Assembly (NCBI RefSeq): GCF_024172165.1
Contig: NZ_JAMZEB010000002.1
Coordinates: 9,026,501-9,090,500, forward strand
DNA from: Nonomuraea thailandensis
GTDB lineage: Bacteria; Actinomycetota; Actinomycetes; Streptosporangiales; Streptosporangiaceae
DNA: 64,000 bases
Direction: 5' to 3'
A program made the position numbers and the translations under genes. Positions 31,632-39,530 of this stretch are shown piece by piece. The notes under the pieces are model-generated. The model made no database searches. It worked only from the letters and a program-made list of their open reading frames with translations, and was not told the DNA's origin. Within the stretch, counting starts at the first letter, position 1. The number at the start of each line of letters is the position of its first letter.

Positions 31632-33518
31632 CTAGCGCTCGGCCAGCAGCAGGCAGCCGTCCTCGCCGCGGTCGATCAGGAAGCGCCGCTCGTCCACCGT
31701 CGCGACCGCCCGCTGCCTCGTACGCACGAGGGGCCGGATGGCGGTGCCCTGGTCGATCACCACCTCCCACCACGACTCGTGCCCCACGCGCTCGTCGATG
31801 TCGGCCAGCGGCACCCGCGCGTGGAAGTCCTGCCCGGCCAGCGCCACGGGGAAGTACATCTCCTCGCCGTCGCTCCTGCGCTGCAGCCGCAGCACCGGCT
31901 CGCCGTCCCCCACGTCGGTCATCTCCCCCGAGAAGATCAGCTCGCCGTCGTCCACGCGGTACTCGCCGATGACCGCGTTGGCCGTGCGCAGCCGCACGCC
32001 CCAGGCGCCCTTCGCGTTGCGCGCCGGCACCAGCCACACCCCGGACTTCCGCCGCGGCACCGGGATCAGCGGCGGCAGCCAGCGCGGCCCCGCCACCCGC
32101 CCGTCCAGCCGCAGGCCGTGCCCTCTGAGCTGCACCTTCAGGTCCCAGTGGCCGTGCCGGGCGAGCTGACCGCGCGACAGGGCGCCGGGGTCGAAGGCGA
32201 ACCTGAAGGGGAACGCGTGCTCCGGCAGCCGCCCCCCGTCCTCCTGCTCGACGCTCTCCCAGACGGGCACGCTCTCCTCGTCGGACAGCGGCACCACGTC
32301 GCCGGTCCCCCGCTCCTGCATCCACGTGCGCACCCGCACCCGGCGCAGCTCCCCCACGTCGAACCGGCCCACGGCCACCCGTCCCGAGCCGTGCAGCACG
32401 CCGTCGCTCCAGTCGACGCTCACCAGCCTGGTCTGCAACGCCAGCTCCCCGGAGACCTCGGAGAGCTGCTCCGGCATCGCCGGGTGGCGGCCGTACCAGC
32501 GCTTGCGCAGCAGCCCGACCGAGCCGATCCTGGGCCGCAGCCGCCCGTCCTCCGCCTGCGCGTGGATGCCCGCCAGCTCGCCGAGGCGGCGCTCGTGCAG
32601 CAGGTGCACCAGGAGCCGCTGCTCGAACGGCAGGCTCTGCCAGGCCTCGCGCGACACGCCGTCGAGGTAGCGCACCGCCAGGTCCACCAGGTCGGGGTCG
32701 GCCGAGCCGCCCATCGCGGCCAGCGCCTCCACGGCGACGGCCATGTCGATGTCCAGCGTGTCGCGGTCGAAGTCGGGCTTGAGCTTCGGCGCGCCGGCGG
32801 CCAGCAGGCCGGCGGTCTGCAGCACCGACAGCAGCCGGTCGCGCAGGTTTCCCGGCTCCAGGCGGCGCTGGGTGATGGAGGCGTCCGGCTCGTCGCGGTG
32901 GCGCCAGTGGTAGACGACCCTGGCCAGCACGTCCACCGAGCGGGCGCCGATGTGGGCGGCCATGGCCACGGGCTGGTCCTCGTACATGCGCTCGGGGAAG
33001 CTCAGGCCCAGGGCGTCCCAGAAGGAGCGGCGGTAGACCTTGTTCCACAACATGCGGTCACGGATCAGCAGCGGGTGGCGGGTGATGTGGGTGCGCCTGG
33101 CGGGCCTGGCGAACGCCTCCCGGTGCGCCCACGACGGGACGAGCAGGTTGCGGTAGAGGCGCATGACGTTGCCGCAGGCCAGGTCGGAGCCGGAGTCCTC
33201 CAGCGACGACACCAGGCGCTTGAACGCGTCGCGCGGGACGGTGTCGTCTCCGTCCACGAACGCGAGGTACTCGCCGCTCGCGTGGCGCACCCCGACGTTG
33301 CGGGCGTGACCCACCCCATGGTTGTCCTGCCTGATGAGGGTGATGCGCGGGTCGTCCTCGATCGCGGACTCGACGACGGCCGCACCCTGGTCGGCGCTGC
33401 CGTCGTCCACGCAGATCACCTCCAGCTCCTCCAGCGTCTGGGCCGCTATGGAGTCAAGGCAGGGTCCGATGTACTTCTCGACGTTGTGGAACGGGACGAT
33501 CACCGAAAGAACCGGCAC
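31632..33518 (-). CDS. Glycosyltransferase family 2 with beta-rich C-terminal region
   Basis: 628 residues from GTG 33518, which has AGGAG at ideal distance; GTG 33524 is too close to it. The GT-A domain has VLSVIVPFHNVEKYIGPCLD, CVDDGSADQG and FVDGDDTVP. MLWNKVYRRSFWDALGLSFP parallels the 480-residue glycosyltransferase at 24590-26032, so these are paralogues. The last about 270 residues appear to be two beta-sandwich-like repeats (SVDWSDGVLHGSGRVAVGRF and YFPVALAGQDFHARVPL) of unknown role. It is a candidate for adding pseudaminic acid or another sugar. It lies downstream of the methyltransferase gene by 33 bases. Confidence 0.87.
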   Translation of the reverse strand: MPVLSVIVPFHNVEKYIGPCLDSIAAQTLEELEVICVDDGSADQGAAVVESAIEDDPRITLIRQDNHGVGHARNVGVRHASGEYLAFVDGDDTVPRDAFKRLVSSLEDSGSDLACGNVMRLYRNLLVPSWAHREAFARPARRTHITRHPLLIRDRMLWNKVYRRSFWDALGLSFPERMYEDQPVAMAAHIGARSVDVLARVVYHWRHRDEPDASITQRRLEPGNLRDRLLSVLQTAGLLAAGAPKLKPDFDRDTLDIDMAVAVEALAAMGGSADPDLVDLAVRYLDGVSREAWQSLPFEQRLLVHLLHERRLGELAGIHAQAEDGRLRPRIGSVGLLRKRWYGRHPAMPEQLSEVSGELALQTRLVSVDWSDGVLHGSGRVAVGRFDVGELRRVRVRTWMQERGTGDVVPLSDEESVPVWESVEQEDGGRLPEHAFPFRFAFDPGALSRGQLARHGHWDLKVQLRGHGLRLDGRVAGPRWLPPLIPVPRRKSGVWLVPARNAKGAWGVRLRTANAVIGEYRVDDGELIFSGEMTDVGDGEPVLRLQRRSDGEEMYFPVALAGQDFHARVPLADIDERVGHESWWEVVIDQGTAIRPLVRTRQRAVATVDERRFLIDRGEDGCLLLAER

Positions 33519-33551
33519 ATGCACTCCTCATCGTTTCCTCAGCTCGTTTCC

Positions 33552-35177
33552 TCAGCCCGACAGCAGGCGGATGACGCGGCGGGCGACCTTGCGGGGGCGG
33601 GCCAGGCGGCGGGAGAGGCGGTAGCCGAGCGTCCGGCGGTAGGCGGTGGCCTTGCGCTGGGTCCTGCGCAGCTTGGCCTTGGCCCGCACCAGCTCGCGCT
33701 CGCGGTAGGAGAGCTTGGTCTCCAGGCGGGAGATCCTCGCCAGGGCGGCGGTGAGCTGGTCGGCCAGGCGGTCGCGGGCGCCCAGCAGGTCGCGGTACGT
33801 CGGGGCGTGCTCGGCCAGCTCGGCGGGCTGGCCCAGCTCGGCGTCCAGCTTGCGGGCCCGGTCGAGGTCGCCCGCGTCGCAGGGCCGCCCGGCCATGCCG
33901 CACAGCGTCAGCGTGAGCTGCTCGGCCTCCAGCGGCCACGGCCAGGGATGGTGGTGCCCCGCCGCCAGCAGCCTGACCGCGAACCGCCACAGGATCCGGC
34001 ACAGCACGACCCGCGGCCCCGGCGGCACGGCCGGCCCCACGGGCGGGTTGACCGCGGCGAACCGCTCGCCGTCGTAGACCAGGCTGTCGGTCGCCGCCGA
34101 CACGTCGCCGCCCGACTCCAGCCAGCCTGCCAGCCCGGCGAGCACCTCGCGCACGGTCCTGACGTCCTCGCGGGCGCACGCCTCGACGAGGATCTCCTCG
34201 ACCACCCGGCCCGCCGGGATCGGCCGCTCCTGGCCGCCGGGCAGGCGCCTGGTGCCGGCGGCGGTGAGCTCGTACAGGGCCGGGCCCTCCTCGATGAGGC
34301 CCAGCGGCAGCTCCACCGCCCGCGGCTGACCGTCGGGGCGGGGCGTCCTGGTGGCCACGACCAGCCACAGCGGGGCCAGCTCCTCCCCCAGGCGGTGCCT
34401 GAACACCAGCCGGGACAGCCGCAGCGGGTCGGCCACCAGCATCCGGTCGCCGTCCCTGGCGCTCAGCGGGAACGTCAGCGCCTCGGGCAGCTCGAACGCC
34501 AGCGCCTCCCTGGACAGCAGCGACCGCGGGGCCCGCCGGTCGGGGTAGGCCGCGTAACAGCGTTGCAGGCTCAGCCCCGCCGATTCGAGGCCCAGGTCGA
34601 GCGCCTCGGGGCCGCTGGGGTAGCTCGGGTCGAAGCCGTGCGGCGCCCACTGGTCGTCGGCGCACTCACGGTCGGCCGGCCTGGCCTCGATGAAGCGGTC
34701 CACGCCCAGGTCGTTGCGTACGCCGAGGACCAGCCTGCCGCCGGGTGCGACGAGGTCGGCCAGGGCGCCCAGCGACTCGCTCCAGGCCGCGGCCGGCGCC
34801 TCGGCCGAGTGGGTGCGCAGCAGCCCGTCCATCGCCAGCACCAGGTCGTACGGCTCCTCCGCGTCCAGCAGCTCCAGCCGGCCGCAGAACACCTCCAGCT
34901 CGGGGTGCCGGGCCCCCAGCGCGCAGGCGTCAGGGTAGGAGCGCAGCAGCGCGGCGGCCGACGGGGCGCGCGCGACCACGTCGTCCACCAGCGTGCGCGG
35001 ATGCGGGCCGACCAGCAGCACCCGCCCGCTCTCCGGGACCGTCCGCCTGATCAGCTCCAGCGCCGCGCCCCGCCACTCGGTGACGCCGCCCATCGCGGCC
35101 ATGTCCGACCACAGCAGCATCTCCCCGCCGATCAACCGGACGTTCTCGGGCGCCTCGTCGCTCGTCGGGGCCTTCAT
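33552..35177 (-). CDS. Putative SAM-dependent methyltransferase with C-terminal basic coiled coil
   Basis: 541 residues from ATG 35177, which overlaps the upstream stop (ATGA). The N-terminal third shows a Rossmann-like pattern (SGRVLLVGPHPRTLVDDVVA, PYDLVLAMDGLLRT, ALADLVAPGGRLVLGVRND) resembling class I methyltransferases, though motif I is atypical (GPHPRT in place of GxGxG). The C-terminus (about 455-541) is a heptad-like charged helix followed by an Arg/Lys-rich tail (RRLARPRKVARRVIRLL) suited to membrane binding. It could cap or modify a glycan chain; the exact activity is uncertain. Confidence 0.75.
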   Translation of the reverse strand: MKAPTSDEAPENVRLIGGEMLLWSDMAAMGGVTEWRGAALELIRRTVPESGRVLLVGPHPRTLVDDVVARAPSAAALLRSYPDACALGARHPELEVFCGRLELLDAEEPYDLVLAMDGLLRTHSAEAPAAAWSESLGALADLVAPGGRLVLGVRNDLGVDRFIEARPADRECADDQWAPHGFDPSYPSGPEALDLGLESAGLSLQRCYAAYPDRRAPRSLLSREALAFELPEALTFPLSARDGDRMLVADPLRLSRLVFRHRLGEELAPLWLVVATRTPRPDGQPRAVELPLGLIEEGPALYELTAAGTRRLPGGQERPIPAGRVVEEILVEACAREDVRTVREVLAGLAGWLESGGDVSAATDSLVYDGERFAAVNPPVGPAVPPGPRVVLCRILWRFAVRLLAAGHHHPWPWPLEAEQLTLTLCGMAGRPCDAGDLDRARKLDAELGQPAELAEHAPTYRDLLGARDRLADQLTAALARISRLETKLSYRERELVRAKAKLRRTQRKATAYRRTLGYRLSRRLARPRKVARRVIRLLSG

Positions 35178-36010
35178 GCGGTGCGCACCCGCTTCCATCC
35201 GAACATCTGCCGTAGCTCCTCCGGTGTCGCCTGATACTCGAATCCCAGCTCGCGCCGCGCCACCTCCGCCGCCACCCCGGGATCGACGTGCGTGCCGTGC
35301 AGCTCCGGCCAGAGCCGTCTGCGGCGGGCCGTGCCGCCGTACTCGGGGCGTTCGTCCTCGAACTGCATCGGATCGCCGTACACGGCCACCTCGCAGCCCA
35401 CCGAGGCGCCGTAGAACAGCGCGCTGCCGAGCCGGTTGGAGGCCACCCTGCGGTGGCGCCGCAACTCGACGAGCTGCTTGCGCAGGAAGTCGCGGCCCTT
35501 TCCCTCCCAGCGGGATCCACGCTCGCCATGGCAGATGACCCGGAAACCCCTCGATTCATACGAACGTCGAATGTCCGGATTTGCATATTCAAGCCAATAA
35601 AGACAGACCGTTACAGGGCCAATCTCGACATCTCGGATTTCATCGGCAAGTCGGGCGTGGTCGCCGCTGACGGAATGTTTTTCCCATCCATGAAAGGGAT
35701 ACCAGATCGTACCCTTGCGTTCAGGCAGCACGCCGAGCGCCGGCTCCAGGTGAAGGAGATAGATCCAGGGGGCGCCGATCAGGTAGTGGCCCCTGCGGCC
35801 CATCGACCAGCCCCTGCGCCGCAACACGTCCGACCAGACGAAGCGGGGGTATCCGGGGCTGCACCAGTGGTCGTTCGGGGGAAATCCGTGCAGATAGTTC
35901 CATCCGTGCTGAAGGAAGCCCTGGATGCGTTTCGGCGCCTCGTCCGTCAGGCCACAGTACGCGCCGAGTATGCGGGAGTGCCCGTACCAGTGATTGGATT
36001 CGTCCATCAT
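35174..36010 (-). CDS. Unrecognised glycan-locus protein, possibly a GT-B transferase
   Basis: 278 residues; I do not recognise the family. Visible features are HGWNYLHGFPPNDHWCSPGY, a YLIGAPWIYLLHLEPALG stretch that might be a donor-site loop, TIWYPFHGWEKHS, CLYWLEYANPDI, and FYGASVGCEVAVYGDPMQFE near the end. His/Trp/Tyr-rich motifs with two alpha/beta-like halves recall capsule/sialyl-type GT-B proteins, but this is a visual impression only. There is no signal peptide or membrane helix. It is translationally coupled to the methyltransferase gene downstream. Bases 35560-35705 inside it are clearly AT-richer than the surroundings, suggesting acquired DNA. Confidence 0.8.
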   Translation of the reverse strand: MMDESNHWYGHSRILGAYCGLTDEAPKRIQGFLQHGWNYLHGFPPNDHWCSPGYPRFVWSDVLRRRGWSMGRRGHYLIGAPWIYLLHLEPALGVLPERKGTIWYPFHGWEKHSVSGDHARLADEIRDVEIGPVTVCLYWLEYANPDIRRSYESRGFRVICHGERGSRWEGKGRDFLRKQLVELRRHRRVASNRLGSALFYGASVGCEVAVYGDPMQFEDERPEYGGTARRRRLWPELHGTHVDPGVAAEVARRELGFEYQATPEELRQMFGWKRVRTA

Positions 36011-36111
36011 TCCCCCCGTACGGTTGCCGTGGTCCCATCCGACATTCCCAGCCCTCCTCGGGGGTCACGCCTCGTTATACGGTTCCATTACTCAGGACGG
36101 GGGCTTGGTTT

Positions 36112-36139
36112 TTCCTTGGCGGGCGAATGCCGCTACACT
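36112..36139 (+). promoter_or_regulatory. Possible promoter for the acyl carrier protein module
   Basis: TTCCTT (36112-36117) and TACACT (36134-36139) are 16 bases apart in the 162-base gap before the acyl carrier protein gene; TTGGCG overlaps the -35. The -10 is good and the -35 poor. The whole gap (36011-36172) is AT-richer than average. Confidence 0.35.
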
Positions 36140-36172
36140 TCGTCATGGCTTGAGGACAGAGAGTGAGTGATC

Positions 36173-36421
36173 ATGAGTCATCTCGATCGCCTGCGGGCCG
36201 TCTTCCGCATGGCGCTCAACCTTCCGCCCGACACCGACGTCGACGGCCTCGAATACCGCGCCATCCCGCAGTGGGACTCCCTTGCGCACATGGCGCTGAT
36301 CGCGGCGATGGAGGACGAGTTCTCCGTCATGATCGACACCGACGAAATGATCGACATGAGCTCGTTCGCCAAGGCGGCCGAGCTGCTGGAGAAGCATGGC
36401 ATCGGCGCGGCCGCCCTCTGA
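36173..36421 (+). CDS. Acyl carrier protein
   Basis: 82 residues from ATG 36173. The phosphopantetheine site is Ser36 in WDSLAHMALI, followed by an acidic helix (AAMEDEFSVMIDTDEMIDMS), typical of a discrete acyl carrier protein. It is not next to fatty-acid genes, so it is a dedicated carrier. Position and neighbours correspond to RfbK in the V. cholerae O1 locus. The 3' end overlaps the SDR gene by 26 bases, a strong sign of co-translation. Confidence 0.9.
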   Translation: MSHLDRLRAVFRMALNLPPDTDVDGLEYRAIPQWDSLAHMALIAAMEDEFSVMIDTDEMIDMSSFAKAAELLEKHGIGAAAL

Positions 36422-37178
36422 CGACACCCGCTCCGCTGCCCCCTGGCCCAGGGTCGCGCTGGTCACGGGCTCGACGAGGGGCATCGGCCGGGCCGTGGCC
36501 GCCACGCTGGCGGCCTGCGGTCACACGGTCGTGGTGCACGGGCGCGACGAGGAGCGGGCCGCCAAGGCGGCGGCCGAGATCGCGGCCGAGACCGGCGGCG
36601 TGGCCGACTCCGTCGCCGGCGACGTGGGAGATCTGGCGCAGGTGTCCGCCACGATGCGGCGCATCTACGAGCGGCACGGGCGGCTCGACGGGCTCGTGGT
36701 CAACGCGGGCGTGCACGAGGCGGGCCTGCTCGGCATGACGGGGCAGGCCGCCATCGAGCGCCTCTTCCAGGTCAACGCCGTCGGCGCGACGCACACCCTG
36801 CAGGCGGCGCTCCGGCTGCTGCGGCGGGGCACGTCACCGGCCGTGGTGCTGATGGCCTCGATCATGGGGCGCGCGGGCGGGCCGGGGCAGGCGGTGTACT
36901 CCGCGACGAAGGCGGCGGTGCTCGGTCTCACCTCGGCCGCGGCCAAGGAGCTCGGGCCGTCCGGGGTCAGGGTCAACGCCGTGGCCCCCGGTTACATCCG
37001 CACCGACCTGCTGGCCACCCTCGACGACGGCGCCCGCGCCGGCGTGGTCGCGGCGACCCCGCTCGGCCGGCTCGGCGAGCCGGGCGACGTGGCGGCGGCC
37101 GTGGCGTTCCTGCTGTCGCCGCAGGCGGGGTTCGTGACCGGGCAGGTGCTCGGCGTCGACGGCGGGCTGGTGATGTGA
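36396..37178 (+). CDS. Short-chain dehydrogenase/reductase (FabG-like)
   Basis: 260 residues. The cofactor loop TGSTRGIG is followed by the VNAGV motif, catalytic Ser in VLMASIMGR, and Tyr/Lys in YSATKAA. The C-terminal FLLSPQAGFVTGQVLGVDGG is typical of FabG-like enzymes. In the module it would reduce a carrier-bound keto or aldehyde intermediate, the step given to the alcohol dehydrogenase RfbM in V. cholerae. It starts inside the acyl carrier protein gene and ends at the ligase start (overlap by one base). Confidence 0.9.
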   Translation: MASARPPSDDTRSAAPWPRVALVTGSTRGIGRAVAATLAACGHTVVVHGRDEERAAKAAAEIAAETGGVADSVAGDVGDLAQVSATMRRIYERHGRLDGLVVNAGVHEAGLLGMTGQAAIERLFQVNAVGATHTLQAALRLLRRGTSPAVVLMASIMGRAGGPGQAVYSATKAAVLGLTSAAAKELGPSGVRVNAVAPGYIRTDLLATLDDGARAGVVAATPLGRLGEPGDVAAAVAFLLSPQAGFVTGQVLGVDGGLVM

Positions 37179-38485
37179 TGTTCCCGCACCCGCAGGCCCA
37201 GCTCATCCCCTCCGGCGCGGAGGAGGGCATCGGCGGCGACAAGCTGGCCCACTACGTCAAGCGCGCGGCGGAGAATCTCGACGGGCTGCGGCCCGGGCCG
37301 CTGTTCTGCGCCATGCGCAACACCCTGGCCTCCGTGTTCTGCTACCTCGGCGCCTGGCACGCCGGGCGGCCGATCGCGCTGCTCGACCCCGACCTGCCGG
37401 CCGCCACGCTGGCCGAGCTGGCGGAGCGGTTCAGGCCGGCGGCGCTGCTCGGGTTCACCAACCCGCTGGAGGACCCGCCGCCGTCCCGCGCCGACGTGCC
37501 CGACCCGCATCCCGACCTCGGCCTGCTGCTGGCGACCTCGGGCTCGACCGGCAACCCCAGGCTCGTGCGCCTGTCGCGCCAGGCCGTGCTGGCCAACGCG
37601 CAGGCCATCGCCACGGCCCTGTCGATCGGCCCCGGCGAGATCGCGCCCACCAGCCTGCCGCTGCACTACAGCTACGGCCTGTCGGTGCTCAACAGCCACC
37701 TCATCGCGGGCGGCGCCGTGGTGCTGACGGAGGCCGGGCTGCTGGAGCGGTCGTTCTGGGCGGATCTGCACGCCTACGACTGCACGTCGCTGGCCGCCGT
37801 CCCGTACCAGTACTCGATGATGCGCCGCATCCGCTTCGACCGCTCGAAGTACCCCAGGCTCACCACGCTCACGCAGGCGGGCGGCCGGCTCGCGCCGGAC
37901 CTGATCGAGGAGTTCGCCGCCCAGGTGGAGCGCTTCTACGTGATGTACGGGCAGACCGAGGCCACGGCCCGCATGGCCGTGCTGCCGCCCGACCGGCTCG
38001 CCGACAAGCTCGGCACGGTCGGGGTCGCCCTGCCCGGCGGGTCGCTGGAGATCGCCGACGGCGAGATCGTCTACCGCGGGCCCAACGTCATGATGGGCTA
38101 CGCCGACAACGCCGAGGATCTGGCCAGGGGCGACGACCTGGGCGGGGTGCTGCGCACGGGCGACCTCGGGGCGCTCGATCCCGAGGGGTTCCTGGAGGTC
38201 ACCGGGCGGCTCAAGCGCATCGCGAAGGTCTTCGGCACCCGGGTCAACATGGACGACGTCGAACGCATGCTGCGCGGCCTCGGCCCCGTGGCGGTGACCA
38301 GCGGCGACGACCGGGTGACGGTCTGGACCGAAGCGCTCGACCCCGCCGCCCAGGTGCGCATGGCGCGGCGGCTGGGGGCCGAGCTGCGGCTGCACTGGAG
38401 CGGGTTCGACATGCGGCACATCGACCACCTGCCGCTGCTGGCCACCGGCAAGATCGACTACCGCACGCTGGAGTCACTCACATGA
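37178..38485 (+). CDS. Acyl-AMP ligase (ANL superfamily)
   Basis: 435 residues, shorter than usual acyl-CoA synthetases. Motifs: P-loop-like LLATSGSTGNPRLVRLSRQA (A3), YGQTEATARM (A5), RTGDLGALDPEGFL (A7) and the C-terminal lysine in LPLLATGKIDYRTL (A10). It should adenylate a carboxylic acid and load it on the acyl carrier protein, as proposed for RfbL. The N-terminal region is short, suggesting a small polar acid substrate, which is only an inference. ATG 37178 overlaps the SDR stop. Confidence 0.88.
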   Translation: MFPHPQAQLIPSGAEEGIGGDKLAHYVKRAAENLDGLRPGPLFCAMRNTLASVFCYLGAWHAGRPIALLDPDLPAATLAELAERFRPAALLGFTNPLEDPPPSRADVPDPHPDLGLLLATSGSTGNPRLVRLSRQAVLANAQAIATALSIGPGEIAPTSLPLHYSYGLSVLNSHLIAGGAVVLTEAGLLERSFWADLHAYDCTSLAAVPYQYSMMRRIRFDRSKYPRLTTLTQAGGRLAPDLIEEFAAQVERFYVMYGQTEATARMAVLPPDRLADKLGTVGVALPGGSLEIADGEIVYRGPNVMMGYADNAEDLARGDDLGGVLRTGDLGALDPEGFLEVTGRLKRIAKVFGTRVNMDDVERMLRGLGPVAVTSGDDRVTVWTEALDPAAQVRMARRLGAELRLHWSGFDMRHIDHLPLLATGKIDYRTLESLT

Positions 38486-38510
38486 GCGTCGCGGCCGGTG
38501 GTGAGCGCGT

Positions 38511-39530
38511 GTGTTCACGCTGAGCGGGCCGGAGCGGGAGGCCGTCCTGGTGCCCGAGCTGGCGGCGCTGACCGAGCGGCACCGCGCGGCGTGCCCGCCG
38601 TACCGCAGGATCCTCGACGCCATCGGTGCGGCGCCGCCCTACGAGCGGCTGGCCGAGCTGCCGTGGCTGCCCGTGCGGCTGTTCAAGACGCACGAGCTGC
38701 GCAGCGTGCCGGAGGAGCAGGTCTTCCGGGTGCTGACCTCCAGCGGCACGACCGGGCAGCGGCCGAGCCGCGTCTATCTCGACCGGGAGGCCGCGGCGGC
38801 GCAGACCCGCATGCTGGCCGCCACGATCCGGGCCGTGCTGGGCGAGCGGCGACTGCCGATGCTGGTGGTCGACACCCGCTCGGTCGTCCGCGACCCGACG
38901 CTCAGCGCCCGCGGCGCCGGCGTGCTGGGCATGATGAACTTCGGCCGCGACCACACCTTCGTGCTCGACGAGCAGGGGCGGGTGGACGCGGAGGCGGTCA
39001 AGGGGTTCCTGGCGCGCCACGGGAGCGAGCGGTTCCTGGTCTTCGGGTTCACGTTCATGGTCTGGCTGCACCTGCGCGGCCTGGGCGCCGACCTGTCGCA
39101 GGCCGTGCTGATCCACTCCGGCGGCTGGAAGCGGCTGGCCGAGCAGGCGGTCGACAACGCCGAGTTCCGGCGGCGGCTGGCGGCCGAGTGCGGGCTGAGC
39201 AGGGTGCACAACTTCTACGGCATGGTCGAGCAGATCGGCACCGTGTTCCTGGAGGGGCCCGGCGGTGACGGGCTCTACTGCCCCGACTTCGCCGACGTCG
39301 TGATCCGCGACCCCGAGACATGGCAGGAGGCGCCGGCCGGGGTGCCGGGGATCATCGAGGTGGTCAGCACGCTGCCCACGTCCTATCCGGGTCACGTGCT
39401 GCTGACCGAGGACCTGGGCGTGGTGCGCGGCGTGGACGACGGGAGCTGGCCGGGCAAGCGGTTCGAGGTTCTCGGCAGGCTGCCGCGGGCTGAGGCGCGC
39501 GGCTGCAGCGACACCATGGGGCAGGGCTGA
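38511..39530 (+). CDS. LuxE/RfbN-N-like acyl-protein synthetase
   Basis: 339 residues. It has the LuxE-family adenylation motif VLTSSGTTGQRPSRVYLDRE and the conserved IHSGGWKRLAEQ and NFYGMVEQIGTVF. The near-terminal RGCSDT (Cys332) corresponds to the acyl-accepting cysteine of LuxE. In luminous bacteria LuxE activates fatty acid and hands it to LuxC. No luxAB luciferase genes are present here, so bioluminescence is excluded. GTG 38511 starts MFTLSGPEREAV. The stop overlaps the LuxC-like gene start. Confidence 0.9.
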   Translation: MFTLSGPEREAVLVPELAALTERHRAACPPYRRILDAIGAAPPYERLAELPWLPVRLFKTHELRSVPEEQVFRVLTSSGTTGQRPSRVYLDREAAAAQTRMLAATIRAVLGERRLPMLVVDTRSVVRDPTLSARGAGVLGMMNFGRDHTFVLDEQGRVDAEAVKGFLARHGSERFLVFGFTFMVWLHLRGLGADLSQAVLIHSGGWKRLAEQAVDNAEFRRRLAAECGLSRVHNFYGMVEQIGTVFLEGPGGDGLYCPDFADVVIRDPETWQEAPAGVPGIIEVVSTLPTSYPGHVLLTEDLGVVRGVDDGSWPGKRFEVLGRLPRAEARGCSDTMGQG

